DNA of 39,656 nt. Origin: Mycobacterium sp. (GTDB lineage Bacteria; Actinomycetota; Actinomycetes; Mycobacteriales; Mycobacteriaceae). The notes beneath the pieces are model-generated. The model was not told where the DNA came from. It saw only the letters and a program-made list of their open reading frames with translations, and ran no database searches. A program made the translations under genes and the position numbers. The DNA is taken from NCBI GenBank assembly GCA_025963385.1, contig JAOPUT010000058.1, forward strand, positions 1-39,656. Reading direction: 5' to 3'. Shown here one piece after another: positions 1 through 7,833 of the stretch (positions are counted from its first letter, which is position 1; each line of letters starts with the position of its first letter).

Positions 1-928
1 TGAACGAACTGCCGAACGCCATCCGGTACAGGAACATCAGCAGCATCATCGCCCCGCCCATCGTGACGATGGCGAGCGTCATGCCCCGCAGCTGACTGCG
101 CTGACCGTCCTTCACCTCGCCGCCGAAGCTCACCGAGAGCACCGCGAACCACAGCGAGAACGCCGGCCACGCCGCGAAGAACGCGGTCTGCGACAGGCTG
201 AACCGGTGCGCCGTGTCGCCCGCCGCCGCGATGACCTTGTCGTACGCGCCCGCCCCCGCCGCGGCGTCGAAGTTGTGGTGGAAGTCGAGCACGCCGGTCG
301 CAGCCAGCGCGAGGGTGATGAACGTGACGACCAGGCTGGCGGCCGTGAGGTAACTGGCCCACCGCTGGACCTTGAAGTAGAGCGCGGCGCCGCGGTACTG
401 CACGATCGAGAAGAAACCGATCACCAGCAAGCCGCCGAGGAACAATCCCCACTTGCCCGCGAACCAGTTGCCCGCGCTTATCAGGGCCGCGTTGTGTTGC
501 TGGACGCCCAGCGAGCTGAGCATCGGCGCGATCCCGAACTTGGACAGGAATGCCCCGTTGACCCCGGTGTAGAAGAGCTGCCAGAAGATCAGCGACATGC
601 TCAACACGATCCCGGCGACCGGATGCAGGATCCTCGACATGAACACGTAATCACCACCGGAACGCGGGTAGACCATGCTCAGCAGCCCGTAGCACCCGGC
701 GATGAACAGCCCGGCCACGGTGGCGATCAGGGTGGCCAGCTCCATCGACGCGCCAGGGTAGAACTGCCAGGCCGCGACGATGAAGATGATGTAGCCGAGG
801 GCGATCTGTTGCCACCCGTAGAACATCACGTCGTCGGTGCGGACCTGGCGGACCAGCCCCGAGCTGGCCCTGGTGAAGACCCCGGGCGTGGTTGGCACCC
901 CAGAGGTCACGGTCGGTACAGCAGTCAT
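1..928 (-). CDS. APC-family amino acid permease (3' end off the window)
   Basis: Inner-membrane secondary transporter of the amino acid/polyamine/organocation (APC) superfamily, which imports amino acids or related amines. The 309 visible residues are mostly hydrophobic, with at least five membrane segments. They include the PRSGGDYVFMSRILHP stretch near residues 90-105, typical of the second conserved helix region of APC permeases. The C-terminal part lies beyond position 1, so no stop codon is seen. The ATG at 928 follows an AAGGGG ribosome site at 8 nt, which lies inside the last codons of the upstream metallophosphoesterase. The 4-bp gap means the two genes are co-transcribed and probably translationally coupled. 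The substrate cannot be read from sequence. The neighbouring amidohydrolase suggests an amide-, lactam- or amine-containing compound, which is inference. Confidence 0.88.
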   Translation of the reverse strand, partial: MTAVPTVTSGVPTTPGVFTRASSGLVRQVRTDDVMFYGWQQIALGYIIFIVAAWQFYPGASMELATLIATVAGLFIAGCYGLLSMVYPRSGGDYVFMSRILHPVAGIVLSMSLIFWQLFYTGVNGAFLSKFGIAPMLSSLGVQQHNAALISAGNWFAGKWGLFLGGLLVIGFFSIVQYRGAALYFKVQRWASYLTAASLVVTFITLALAATGVLDFHHNFDAAAGAGAYDKVIAAAGDTAHRFSLSQTAFFAAWPAFSLWFAVLSVSFGGEVKDGQRSQLRGMTLAIVTMGGAMMLLMFLYRMAFGSSF

Positions 929-932
929 TCGA

Positions 933-1880
933 TCAGCCCCTTACCAGGCTCGTGTTGACGACGCCATGTCGCTTGTCGAGATCAATGAGCAGGCCGCCCA
1001 GGATTCCCTCGCTGTACTCACTGCCAGGGTTGCCGATCGGCACCCCGGCCAGCTCACGGACGCCCCGGGATTCATGGATGTGCCCGTGCAGGCCGAGCAG
1101 CGGCTGATAGGTGACGATGGCGTCGCGGGTCGCGGTGCTGCCGACCGGCACCATCTGGGGGCCACCGGACGTGACGACGGCGCGCAGGTCCTCATCGAGC
1201 TTGGGCGCGTAATCCAGCCCAGAGGAGTACGGCGGTACGTGCAGGCTCATGATCGTCTTGCCGGGGTCGGTGACCTTGGTCATCACCTCGTCGATCCGGC
1301 GGCCCAGATCCTCCTCGGACACGTCGCGAGGGCACGCCCACGGCGTGATGTTGCCGTACCCCATGCCCATCATCTGGAAGCCGTCGTCGAGCTCGATCAC
1401 CGTGCCGTTCGGGTCCTCGATCACACTCGAGCGGCCGAGCATGTCGTCGACGTCGAAGTAGTCGTCGTTGGCGCCGCTGATCAGCACCCGCACACCCGTT
1501 CCGCCGAGGCGATCCTCGGCCATGTCGATCCAGCGCTCGACACGCTTGAGGATCAGCGCGCGGAACAGGTCGTCGATCCTGTCCTGGTCACCGGCATGGG
1601 ATTCGAATTCATCTGGGGTGGTGAGCCACGCGTACTCGCCTGCGTCGGCGATCATGGCGAGCAGGCTGTCGAGCTGTGAACCCGAACTGACCTTGCGCTC
1701 GATCCCCGCGAAGCGGGCCTTGTACTTGCCGCGCTTTGTCTCGATCACGGGCACGATGAGCTTCCCCGTGATGTCGCCACCGATCACGATCGTGTCGCAC
1801 TCGTAGTGCTTGGGGGTGGCGAGGAACTTCTTCCAGCATCGCTCGCTCCCGTGGATATCGGTGCAGAAGTACATGCGCAC
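933..1880 (-). CDS. Metallophosphoesterase (calcineurin-like fold)
   Basis: Predicted dinuclear-metal phosphoesterase of 315 residues. The family's metal-ligand blocks appear in order: D8-x-H10 (TDIHG), GGD at 34-36, GAND at 136-139 in place of the usual GNHD, H214 in SLHVPP, and GHIH at 266-269. The start is taken as GTG 1880 because GGAGG precedes it by 8 nt; an ATG six bases further in is the alternative. An open frame continues upstream to about 2225, but it crosses the divergent promoter and does not look like family sequence. It is the first gene of a two-gene operon with the APC permease. The substrate is unknown: the family includes cyclic-nucleotide phosphodiesterases, nucleotidases and phosphomonoesterases. 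A phosphoesterase is an unusual partner for an amino-acid permease. Confidence 0.85.
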   Translation of the reverse strand: MRMYFCTDIHGSERCWKKFLATPKHYECDTIVIGGDITGKLIVPVIETKRGKYKARFAGIERKVSSGSQLDSLLAMIADAGEYAWLTTPDEFESHAGDQDRIDDLFRALILKRVERWIDMAEDRLGGTGVRVLISGANDDYFDVDDMLGRSSVIEDPNGTVIELDDGFQMMGMGYGNITPWACPRDVSEEDLGRRIDEVMTKVTDPGKTIMSLHVPPYSSGLDYAPKLDEDLRAVVTSGGPQMVPVGSTATRDAIVTYQPLLGLHGHIHESRGVRELAGVPIGNPGSEYSEGILGGLLIDLDKRHGVVNTSLVRG

Positions 1881-2081
1881 GCTGGGCGCCTCCAGAGGCA
1901 CAGGGTCGGATCGTTGGACAGCACCGAACGTATGGGCCGCACGTTTCGTCCACGATAAATGCCCGTATCGATGACGTATCGAATTGGACGTAAGCGGTTC
2001 AACGTAGTAACAATTGTCTGGCGGCGGGACTTGCAAATCGATGCAGTATCGATTTGGCTGATAAAAACCATGGAGGCAGCT
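1881..2081. promoter_or_regulatory. Divergent promoter region of the creatininase/Rieske cluster
   Basis: About 200 bp separate the metallophosphoesterase start (minus) from the creatininase start (plus). The AT content is higher than in the flanking genes. The right half holds a perfect inverted repeat at 2034-2056. Around 1961-1980 there are two further TATCGA copies in direct orientation, sharing the ATCGA core of that repeat. I infer that this region carries both promoters and is the target of the TetR regulator encoded at 4403. No -35/-10 pair is clear enough to mark. Confidence 0.5.
2034..2056. promoter_or_regulatory. Inverted-repeat operator, probably for the cluster's TetR regulator
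   Basis: Perfect 9-bp arms, CAAATCGAT and ATCGATTTG, are separated by the 5-nt spacer GCAGT. The repeat ends 15 bases before the GGAGG ribosome site of the creatininase gene, where a bound repressor would block transcription. Length and symmetry fit a TetR-type operator. Assignment to the TetR gene at 4403 is inference from gene order. Confidence 0.6.
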
Positions 2082-2924
2082 GTGAGTGACGACCTGATGA
2101 GCCCGGCGCTCGGCGCTGGCACCGTCGAGTACGAGTGGATGACCTGGCCCGAGATCGCGGCGGCCGCCGCGGAGGACGCCCCGGTTGTGATCGCCATCGG
2201 TGCGACCGAACAACACGGTCCGCACCTCCCCGTGAGCGCCGACTGGGTGGTCCCCCAGGCACTGCTGCGCATGGCCGCGGCCCGGCGTCCCTTCATCGTG
2301 GGTCCGCCGATGCGGCTTGGGTACCGCTCACGCCCGGCCAGCGGTGGCGGCCAGCAGTTTCCCGGCACCCTTTCGCTGCGCGCGACGACGTTCATCGCCG
2401 TATTGGAGGACCTGCTGGAGGAATTGATCCGCACCGGATTTCGCCGGATCGTGCTGTACAGCTGGCACTTCGAGAACGCGAACTTCGTGTACGAACCCGC
2501 CTACCTGGTGTCGGGGCGCTTCCCCGGCGTGAAGATCGTCGTCGTCGAGAACGGCATGCCCGACTTCTCCAGCGCCGATCTGGACGCGCTGTTCCCGGAC
2601 GGCTTCCCCGGCCTGGCGCTCGAGCACGCCGCGGTCATCGAGACCTCGTTGTTCGAATACCTGCGCCCCGACACGGTCCGCATGGACCGCATCGTGGACG
2701 ACGCGCCCGCCCGCAACGTGCCATGGGATGTGCTGCCGATCGACCCATCGATGTCGACGCCCACCGGTGTGCTGGCGTCGGCGACCCAGGCCACCGTGGC
2801 CAAGGGCGAACTGCTGACCGAGCGGATCGTCGAGCACATCATCGAGATCCTGGACACCGAGTTTGAAATGACCGACCGCACTCCGGCATTGGAGCTGTTG
2901 CAGACCGCAGAGGAGGGGCGCTAG
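2082..2924 (+). CDS. Creatininase-family amidohydrolase
   Basis: Predicted metal-dependent amidohydrolase of 280 residues in the creatininase superfamily, whose members hydrolyse cyclic or linear amides (creatinine, formamides) or act in cofactor maturation (MftE). Metal-ligand residues are visible at E43 and H45 in ATEQHGPHLP, D54 in SADW, H129 in SWHFEN (the family's NGHGGN position, here divergent), and the LEHAAVIETS block near 180-189. GTG 2082 is chosen because GGAGG lies 5 nt upstream; an ATG at 2070 overlaps that ribosome site. The stop abuts the ATG of the next gene with no gap. It heads an operon with two SDRs, a TetR and a Rieske oxygenase. The substrate is probably an amide or lactam made available by the Rieske or SDR steps (inference). 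No other mycofactocin genes are present, so MftE is unlikely. Confidence 0.85.
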   Translation: MSDDLMSPALGAGTVEYEWMTWPEIAAAAAEDAPVVIAIGATEQHGPHLPVSADWVVPQALLRMAAARRPFIVGPPMRLGYRSRPASGGGQQFPGTLSLRATTFIAVLEDLLEELIRTGFRRIVLYSWHFENANFVYEPAYLVSGRFPGVKIVVVENGMPDFSSADLDALFPDGFPGLALEHAAVIETSLFEYLRPDTVRMDRIVDDAPARNVPWDVLPIDPSMSTPTGVLASATQATVAKGELLTERIVEHIIEILDTEFEMTDRTPALELLQTAEEGR

Positions 2925-3635
2925 ATGGCGGGCGCTGCCCTGGTGACCGGGGGCGCAAGCGGCATCGGCCGCGCCACCGCTTACGCGCTCGCGGCCCGCG
3001 GCTACCAGGTCGCCGTCGACCACCTCGGCCGCGAGGCCGAGGCCAAGCAGGTGGCCAGCGACATCGGCGGCATCGCGTACGAAGCCGATGTCTCCGACGT
3101 GGCGGCCGTCGACCAGTTGGTCGCCACCGTCGAGTCCGATCTGGGCCCCCTCGAGGTCGCGGTGGCATGCGCGGGCTTCGACGTCGACCTGCCGCTCGAG
3201 GAGGTGACGCCGGAGTTGTGGCACAACAGTCTCGGGGTCATCCTCGGCGGCTGCGCGAACGTGATCGCTGCGGTCGGGCCGCGGATGCGAGCTCGTCGCA
3301 ACGGCTCGATCGTGGGCATCTCGTCGGAACTGGCCCTGCTCGGCGATGAGTACCACGTGCCATACGTGACCGCGAAGTCGGCCATGCTCGGCCTGGTCCG
3401 CTCGGTTGCTCGCGAGTACGGGCCCGACCAGGTCCGGGTCAACATCATCTGCCCTGGCCCGACGGACACCGAGATGCTCACCCCGCGATGGCGGGGCGAG
3501 GACTACCGGCACAGCATTCCGCTCGACCGGTTCGGCACCCCGGGGGAATTGGCCCGCGCGATTGTCGACGTCGCCGAGTGGACATGGCTTACCGGCCAGG
3601 TGATTTCGCCCAACGGCGGGGTGGTGATCCAGTGA
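2925..3635 (+). CDS. Short-chain dehydrogenase/reductase (SDR)
   Basis: NAD(P)-dependent oxidoreductase of 236 residues with a classical SDR Rossmann fold. The cofactor loop is TGGASGIG at 8-15, and the NAG motif is replaced by CAG at 82-84. The catalytic Ser is in SSELALLG (133-134), and Tyr147 and Lys151 are in YVTAK. PGPTDTEM after the active site is the usual substrate-loop hinge. The ATG directly follows the creatininase stop and the end overlaps the next SDR by 4 bp, so the genes form one tightly packed transcript. It probably oxidises an alcohol or reduces a ketone in the same pathway. The substrate is not recognisable. Confidence 0.88.
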   Translation: MAGAALVTGGASGIGRATAYALAARGYQVAVDHLGREAEAKQVASDIGGIAYEADVSDVAAVDQLVATVESDLGPLEVAVACAGFDVDLPLEEVTPELWHNSLGVILGGCANVIAAVGPRMRARRNGSIVGISSELALLGDEYHVPYVTAKSAMLGLVRSVAREYGPDQVRVNIICPGPTDTEMLTPRWRGEDYRHSIPLDRFGTPGELARAIVDVAEWTWLTGQVISPNGGVVIQ

Positions 3636-4351
3636 GCGCCCCGGTGGCTTTGGTGACCGGCGCCGCCGGCGGCATCGGACGTGCGATCGTCGCGGCACTT
3701 GCCAACGCGGGCTGGACCGTCGCAGCGACCGATCTTGCCGAAGCTGGCGACGTTGCCTGCGCCGAATTGACGATCCCGGCGGACTTGCGTGGGCGGGACA
3801 ACTGCCGGGCCGTCGTCGACGCCGTACTCGCGGGGTTCGGGCGGATGGACCTGCTGGTGAACAATGCCGCGACGATGACCGTCGTCGAACCGACCGTGGA
3901 GACGATGGCGTTATGGTGGCGCGACATCGAAGTCAACCTCACTGCACCGCTGTGGCTGACCCAGGCAGCGGCCCCGGCCCTGCGGGAGAGCGCCGGCCAA
4001 GTCGTCAACCTCAGCAGCATCTCGGCGCTGCGGGGCGAGGCCGGTTTCAGTGCCTATGCCGCAAGCAAGGCCGGGCTGCTCGGGATGACGCGGTCGCTGG
4101 CCCGCGAGCTCGCCCCGGCAATCCGGGTGAACGCGATCGCCCCTGGCCCCACCGAGACCGAGCAGCTGAACCGCGACGCCGAGTTCCTCGGCGTGGGACT
4201 CGACGAGCTGCATCGCCACTACACGGCAAGCATGCCGACCGGCCGACTCGTACAGCCCACCGAGGTAGCCGACGTGGTCGTATTCCTAGCTGGCGCCAAA
4301 TCTTTCACCGGAGAGTGCGTGCAGATCAATGGCGGGATGTTGATGTCGTGA
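3632..4351 (+). CDS. Second short-chain dehydrogenase/reductase (SDR)
   Basis: SDR oxidoreductase of 239 residues. The cofactor loop is TGAAGGIG at 9-16, NNAA stands at 77-80, the catalytic Ser is at 128-129 (NLSS), and Tyr142 and Lys146 are in YAASK. PGPTETEQ follows the active site, and the C-terminal NGGM is typical of the classical family. The GTG start at 3632 overlaps the upstream stop (GTGA), indicating translational coupling. It is clearly different from the first SDR rather than a recent copy. Two SDRs in series suggest two redox steps on one carbon skeleton, or two different intermediates (inference). Confidence 0.88.
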   Translation: MSAPVALVTGAAGGIGRAIVAALANAGWTVAATDLAEAGDVACAELTIPADLRGRDNCRAVVDAVLAGFGRMDLLVNNAATMTVVEPTVETMALWWRDIEVNLTAPLWLTQAAAPALRESAGQVVNLSSISALRGEAGFSAYAASKAGLLGMTRSLARELAPAIRVNAIAPGPTETEQLNRDAEFLGVGLDELHRHYTASMPTGRLVQPTEVADVVVFLAGAKSFTGECVQINGGMLMS

Positions 4352-4402
4352 GACGATCACGGCACGAAGACGGCGGCGCTAGGCGGCCACGGGGTGGACA
4401 GG

Positions 4403-5143
4403 ATGTCGATGACTCAACACAACACTGATCAGGTCGAGCTCGCCCGCGAAGCCGGCGACTCCGATCGCCGCGGCCACATCCTGGTCGTCGCCGCCCAGCT
4501 CTTCCGCGAGCGTGGGTACCTCAACACCACCATGACGCAAATCGCACGGGAGTGCGGGCTCGGCCAGTCGTCGTTGTACTACTGGTTCCGGCAGAAGGAG
4601 GACATCCTGCTCGGCCTGCTCGCGTTGAACACCATCTCCCTCACGTTCGCAGAGCGAATGGTGGCCGAGTCTGGCTCGCCCGCCGTGCGGTTGCTGAGGC
4701 TGTTGCGCCTCGACATTCTCGAGCTGTGCTCGTCGCCGATCGACATCTGCGAGGTCGAGGTGTTGGCCGAACAGCAGCCCGACGTGTTCGTCGAGTTCTG
4801 GGCCGACACCGCCGCGCTGCACCAGCACATCGCCACCCTGATCAGTGACGGCATCGCGTGCGGCGAGTTCATCGAGTGCGATCCCGAGTTCGCTGCGCTG
4901 AACATCTGCGCCGCCGAGGAGGGCGTGCAGCGCCGGTACCGCAATTCGGCCGCGCACACCCCTGGCGGCAACAGCCCGTTCCGACACCAGGACTACTCGC
5001 GCGAGCATGTCGCCACCGAACTCGCGGCCATCATGGTGCGCGGGTTGCTCCGCGACCCTGCGACGTTGCCGAAGCTCACTGCGGCCGCGGGAGGCTACGA
5101 CGACGTCGCACCGTCGGGATCATCGGCGTCGACCGGCAGATGA
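4403..5143 (+). CDS. TetR-family transcriptional regulator
   Basis: DNA-binding repressor of the TetR family. The N-terminal helix-turn-helix covers roughly residues 25-70, with RERGYLNTTMTQIARECGLG followed by SSLYYWFRQKEDIL. The C-terminal ligand-binding part is variable. The start is uncertain: ATG 4403, ATG 4409 and GTG 4394 are in frame, all with weak GG-rich ribosome sites. The end overlaps the Rieske gene by 4 bp (ATGA). Sitting inside the operon, it most likely autoregulates the cluster through the inverted repeat at 2034-2056, with a pathway compound as effector. That link is inference. Confidence 0.87.
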   Translation: MSMTQHNTDQVELAREAGDSDRRGHILVVAAQLFRERGYLNTTMTQIARECGLGQSSLYYWFRQKEDILLGLLALNTISLTFAERMVAESGSPAVRLLRLLRLDILELCSSPIDICEVEVLAEQQPDVFVEFWADTAALHQHIATLISDGIACGEFIECDPEFAALNICAAEEGVQRRYRNSAAHTPGGNSPFRHQDYSREHVATELAAIMVRGLLRDPATLPKLTAAAGGYDDVAPSGSSASTGR

Positions 5144-6192
5144 CCTCCGAGACACGCACCGCGGCACTGCGCCGCGGCTGGTACCCGGTTGCCCGTGGCA
5201 CGGATCTCGACCACCCCCGCAAGGCGACATTGCTCGGTCGACGCCTGGTCGCGTTCCGCACCACCGACGGGCAACCGCGGGTACTCGCCGACCGGTGCGT
5301 GCACCGCGGCGGGGCGCTACACCTCGGCGCGGTCGTCGACGACTCGATCGAGTGCCCGTACCACGGCTGGCAATGGCGCGGCGCGGACGGGCAGTGTGTT
5401 TACATCCCGTCCAACGGACCGTCGGCCCCGATCCCCAAGACCGCCGTCATCGGTGCCTTCCCCGCCGTCGAGTGCTATGGCCTGGTCTGGACGTGCGTCG
5501 GGGATCCACTGACCGGCCCGCCCGAGCTGCCCGAACTCGAGTCGCTCGGCATGACCTACGCCGCGGGCGAGCCGGTCGACGTCGAGGCGGGGGTGCTCGC
5601 CGCGATGGAGAACTTCCGCGATGTCGCCCACTTCCCCTTCGTCCACCGCGGCACGATGGGTGAAGTGCCACAACAGGTTTCGAAGTTCGAGGTGCGCCGC
5701 GAGGGCTACCAGACCTGGATGACGCGCAGCTACTCCGCCGCCAATGGGGAAGCCGAACTGTTTCGCGACGTCGCAAATCTGACGTTCGACTACCACGCAG
5801 TGGCGCCGGGTCTTGCCACCGTGCTGCTCGATCACGGCGCCGGCGGCAAGCGGGTCGTCATCGAGGCGTTTTGCCCCGCAGGCCCAACCGGGTGCCGGAT
5901 CTTCCTCGTCTCCGGCACGGCGGAGGGCTACACCGCGTTCGATCCGGCTGCGACGCTGGCCACCGAGCTGCAGATACTCCAAGAGGACTTACCGACCTTG
6001 AACACTCTGGACCCGCTGGAGGTGCCGTTCGAGCGCGAGCAATACGAGCTGTCGGTCGAGGCTGACCGCTATACGCTCGCGACGCGTCGCGCCTTCGTCG
6101 AGTTCATGCGAGACGCGGCTCAGCCGGCTACGGGTTTGTCGACCGTGGACGAACTCGCCCAGCCGGGCATACCGGTCGCAAATCCCGGCTAG
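5140..6192 (+). CDS. Rieske non-heme iron oxygenase, alpha-subunit type
   Basis: Terminal oxygenase component of 350 residues. The Rieske [2Fe-2S] site is C53-x-H55 (CVHRGG) and C72-x2-H75 (CPYHGW). The mononuclear iron motif is N158-x2-D161-x2-H164-x4-H169 (NFRDVAHFPFVHRG), so both catalytic sites look intact. Its length and single-subunit form resemble vanillate O-demethylase- and carbazole-type oxygenases more than two-subunit dioxygenases. Expected chemistry is hydroxylation or O/N-dealkylation of an aromatic or heterocyclic substrate. The ATG overlaps the TetR stop. No ferredoxin or reductase gene is present in the window, so electrons must come from a partner encoded elsewhere. It is the last gene of the cluster. 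Confidence 0.9.
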   Translation: MTSETRTAALRRGWYPVARGTDLDHPRKATLLGRRLVAFRTTDGQPRVLADRCVHRGGALHLGAVVDDSIECPYHGWQWRGADGQCVYIPSNGPSAPIPKTAVIGAFPAVECYGLVWTCVGDPLTGPPELPELESLGMTYAAGEPVDVEAGVLAAMENFRDVAHFPFVHRGTMGEVPQQVSKFEVRREGYQTWMTRSYSAANGEAELFRDVANLTFDYHAVAPGLATVLLDHGAGGKRVVIEAFCPAGPTGCRIFLVSGTAEGYTAFDPAATLATELQILQEDLPTLNTLDPLEVPFEREQYELSVEADRYTLATRRAFVEFMRDAAQPATGLSTVDELAQPGIPVANPG

Positions 6193-6247
6193 CAGGGGCG
6201 TGGATGGGTGTCAGCACTGCCGACACGACTTCGCGGGCGCGGAATCA

Positions 6248-6271
6248 TGGCCCACAAAGCGGACTGGGCCA
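6248..6271. promoter_or_regulatory. Inverted repeat between the Rieske and cupin genes
   Basis: Seven-bp arms TGGCCCA and TGGGCCA are separated by 10 nt. The repeat lies 55 bp after the Rieske stop and about 70 bp before the lipoprotein start. It could be a terminator stem without a T-tract or an operator; the sequence alone does not decide. Confidence 0.35.
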
Positions 6272-6342
6272 ATCCCCAAGGGTGCCAACACGCACGCCCT
6301 CGACTTTCGACGAGTCGCAGTCCATCACCGGAAGGCGGCCCC

Positions 6343-6882
6343 ATGGACGTGGACAGACGCTCCTTGCTCGTTGGAGCACTGATGATGACAGCAGTCGCCG
6401 GCTGCCGAGCTGAGCGGACCGGGCCCACAATCAACTCCGCCGCTGCCACCCACCGTGGTGCTCCCGATCCCAACGAGACGTTCGTTCTGCCGTATGACAA
6501 GATCACGTTCGAGGCGTGGGGTGATTTGCCGGCCCGGAGTGGCGAAATGGCCCCGCTCTACGGCGAACTCAACAAGGCAGGCCCCTACCTTGTCTTGATG
6601 AGGTGGAATCCCGGTTGGTTCAGTGCACCACATTCGTATGCCACCGATCGGATTTGCGTCGTCGTGTCCGGCACGTGGTGGGTCAACAGCGGGAAGGACT
6701 TCGAGCCGTACGATGCGGTGCCCGTAGGGCCAGGCGGATATGTGAAACGCACTGCCCGCACACCGCATTACGACGGGGTCGTGCCGGGCCAATCCGATCC
6801 TGCCGTCATCGCCATCTTCGGTATCGGCCCAGTCGGCTTGCAATTGGTCGATCCGACAAAGCCTTCGTTTCGCCAGCTCTGA
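6343..6882 (+). CDS. Cupin-fold lipoprotein
   Basis: Predicted exported protein of 179 residues. The N-terminus DRRSLLVGALMMTAVAGC is a lipoprotein signal with a twin-arginine-like start and a lipobox ending at C21, so the mature protein should be anchored outside the membrane. The rest resembles a small cupin: H97 in SAPHSYATDR, the strand CVVVSGTWWV, and H142 in ARTPHYDG mark the two cupin motifs, although the first has fewer metal ligands than usual. The start at ATG 6343 is supported by GGAAGG seven bases upstream and by the signal peptide. An open frame extends upstream from 6208 but lacks a signal at its end. The function is unknown; sugar, acid or metal binding is possible. It may not belong to the Rieske operon, which ends 150 bp upstream. 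Confidence 0.75.
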   Translation: MDVDRRSLLVGALMMTAVAGCRAERTGPTINSAAATHRGAPDPNETFVLPYDKITFEAWGDLPARSGEMAPLYGELNKAGPYLVLMRWNPGWFSAPHSYATDRICVVVSGTWWVNSGKDFEPYDAVPVGPGGYVKRTARTPHYDGVVPGQSDPAVIAIFGIGPVGLQLVDPTKPSFRQL

Positions 6883-6886
6883 CCAA

Positions 6887-6917
6887 GCGTGGCTGGGCGG
6901 TCCCGGCTAGGCCACGC
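6887..6917. terminator. Stem-loop between convergent genes
   Basis: Perfect 7-bp arms GCGTGGC and GCCACGC enclose a GC-rich loop that can itself pair GGG with CCC. It starts 4 bp after the cupin lipoprotein stop and covers the IclR stop codon, a position expected for a bidirectional terminator. There is no T-run, as is common in mycobacteria. Confidence 0.55.
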
Positions 6918-7773
6918 CTGGCGCCAACCGCTCTTGGGCGGAGCGCAGGGCCACGTCGAGCTCATCGAGGGTAAGCCCGTCCGTCCGGCCGAGGTGGAGC
7001 TCGATCTGGTACTCCGGCTGACCTGAGGTGCCGAAGATGGGCAGCACTACGAACTCCGCTGTATCCAAATCGGTTTCGAGCGTACGAGTCACCGATTTCA
7101 GAGTCACCATCGTCATCAGTGTGCTCAGTTGATGGGTCAGTGACGTGGCGGGGGGCAATGACGCAAGAAGGCCGACGAGCCGATCGTGCAGGGACAACGA
7201 GGCTTCGTTGAAGCGCCAGGCGCCAAAGCCCCGCGCCCGGATATCGCCAAGTACCTGGCGGTGTTCGTCGATGTCGGTCTGGGTCAGCCGCGGTGTGACC
7301 CGTTGCAGCCAATTCGCGACGGCCACGTCGTCGCGCCACGCCATCGCCACCAGACCGAACGGAGGATCGATGGGAAAGCGATGACCGACCGCATGCTCAC
7401 CATCAGTGGCATGCCCGACGGTGTCGACGGTCGTCAGATGCCGGTCCCCGATCTTCGACATCGAGCATGCCGCACCTAGGCGTTCATGCAAGTCCACGAG
7501 GGCTTCGCGGCCGCGGTCGAGCAGCGGAAACTGTCTGCGCAGGCCGTGCACCAAGCCGAACAAGCCACTACCCAGCCCGTATCGGCGATCGTCGTAACGG
7601 GCCACCCAGCCGCCCCGCTCCAGTTCGGCCAGCACTAGCGCACATGTCGACGTCGTGATCCCGCATTTCCTGGCTAGTTCGGTCGAGGTGTGGCCGTCGC
7701 TCGAATCCGCGAGTGCCTCAACCACATCCATCGCGCGGCGGGTCGGCGGTGACTTCGGCGTTGACTCGACCAC
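6907..7773 (-). CDS. IclR-family transcriptional regulator
   Basis: DNA-binding regulator of 288 residues. An N-terminal winged helix covers about 10-75 (TRRAMDVVEALADSSDGHTSTE, then CGITTSTCALVLAELERGGWV). It is followed by a longer, less conserved effector-binding part. The start is GTG 7773, preceded by AAGGAGG five bases upstream; a second GTG overlaps that site and an open frame reaches 7938 without a ribosome site. It is transcribed away from the DapB-like dehydrogenase across a 60-bp gap holding two related palindromes. Local autoregulation and control of that dehydrogenase are likely (inference). Confidence 0.85.
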   Translation of the reverse strand: MVESTPKSPPTRRAMDVVEALADSSDGHTSTELARKCGITTSTCALVLAELERGGWVARYDDRRYGLGSGLFGLVHGLRRQFPLLDRGREALVDLHERLGAACSMSKIGDRHLTTVDTVGHATDGEHAVGHRFPIDPPFGLVAMAWRDDVAVANWLQRVTPRLTQTDIDEHRQVLGDIRARGFGAWRFNEASLSLHDRLVGLLASLPPATSLTHQLSTLMTMVTLKSVTRTLETDLDTAEFVVLPIFGTSGQPEYQIELHLGRTDGLTLDELDVALRSAQERLAPGVA

Positions 7774-7794
7774 GATCACCTCCTTACTATGCGT

Positions 7795-7827
7795 CCAAAT
7801 AATGGTTAGTAGCATCCTAATAATAGG
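7795..7827. promoter_or_regulatory. Paired AT-rich palindromes between IclR regulator and dehydrogenase
   Basis: Two similar boxes, CCAAATAATGG (7795-7805) and CCTAATAATAGG (7816-7827), share the pattern CC-N-AATAAT-GG. Their starts are 21 bp apart, two helical turns, so two regulator units could bind on one DNA face. The second box overlaps the AGGAGA ribosome site (7825-7830) of the dehydrogenase gene. In this GC-rich genome such AT-rich repeats stand out. Probable operators of the divergent IclR protein. Confidence 0.6.
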
Positions 7828-7833
7828 AGAACG

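Noticed and set aside
206..958. Long plus-strand open frame opposite the permease
   Set aside because: Arg/Asp/Gln-rich translation without family features. The minus strand reads as a coherent APC membrane protein through the same bases.
1881..2225. N-terminal extension of the metallophosphoesterase frame
   Set aside because: It crosses the divergent promoter and operator, has no family sequence, and a good GGAGG-GTG start exists at 1880.
2328..3698. 456-residue minus-strand frame opposite the creatininase and SDR genes
   Set aside because: Low-complexity Asp/Arg/Val composition typical of antisense reading in GC-rich DNA; the plus strand carries clear enzyme motifs.
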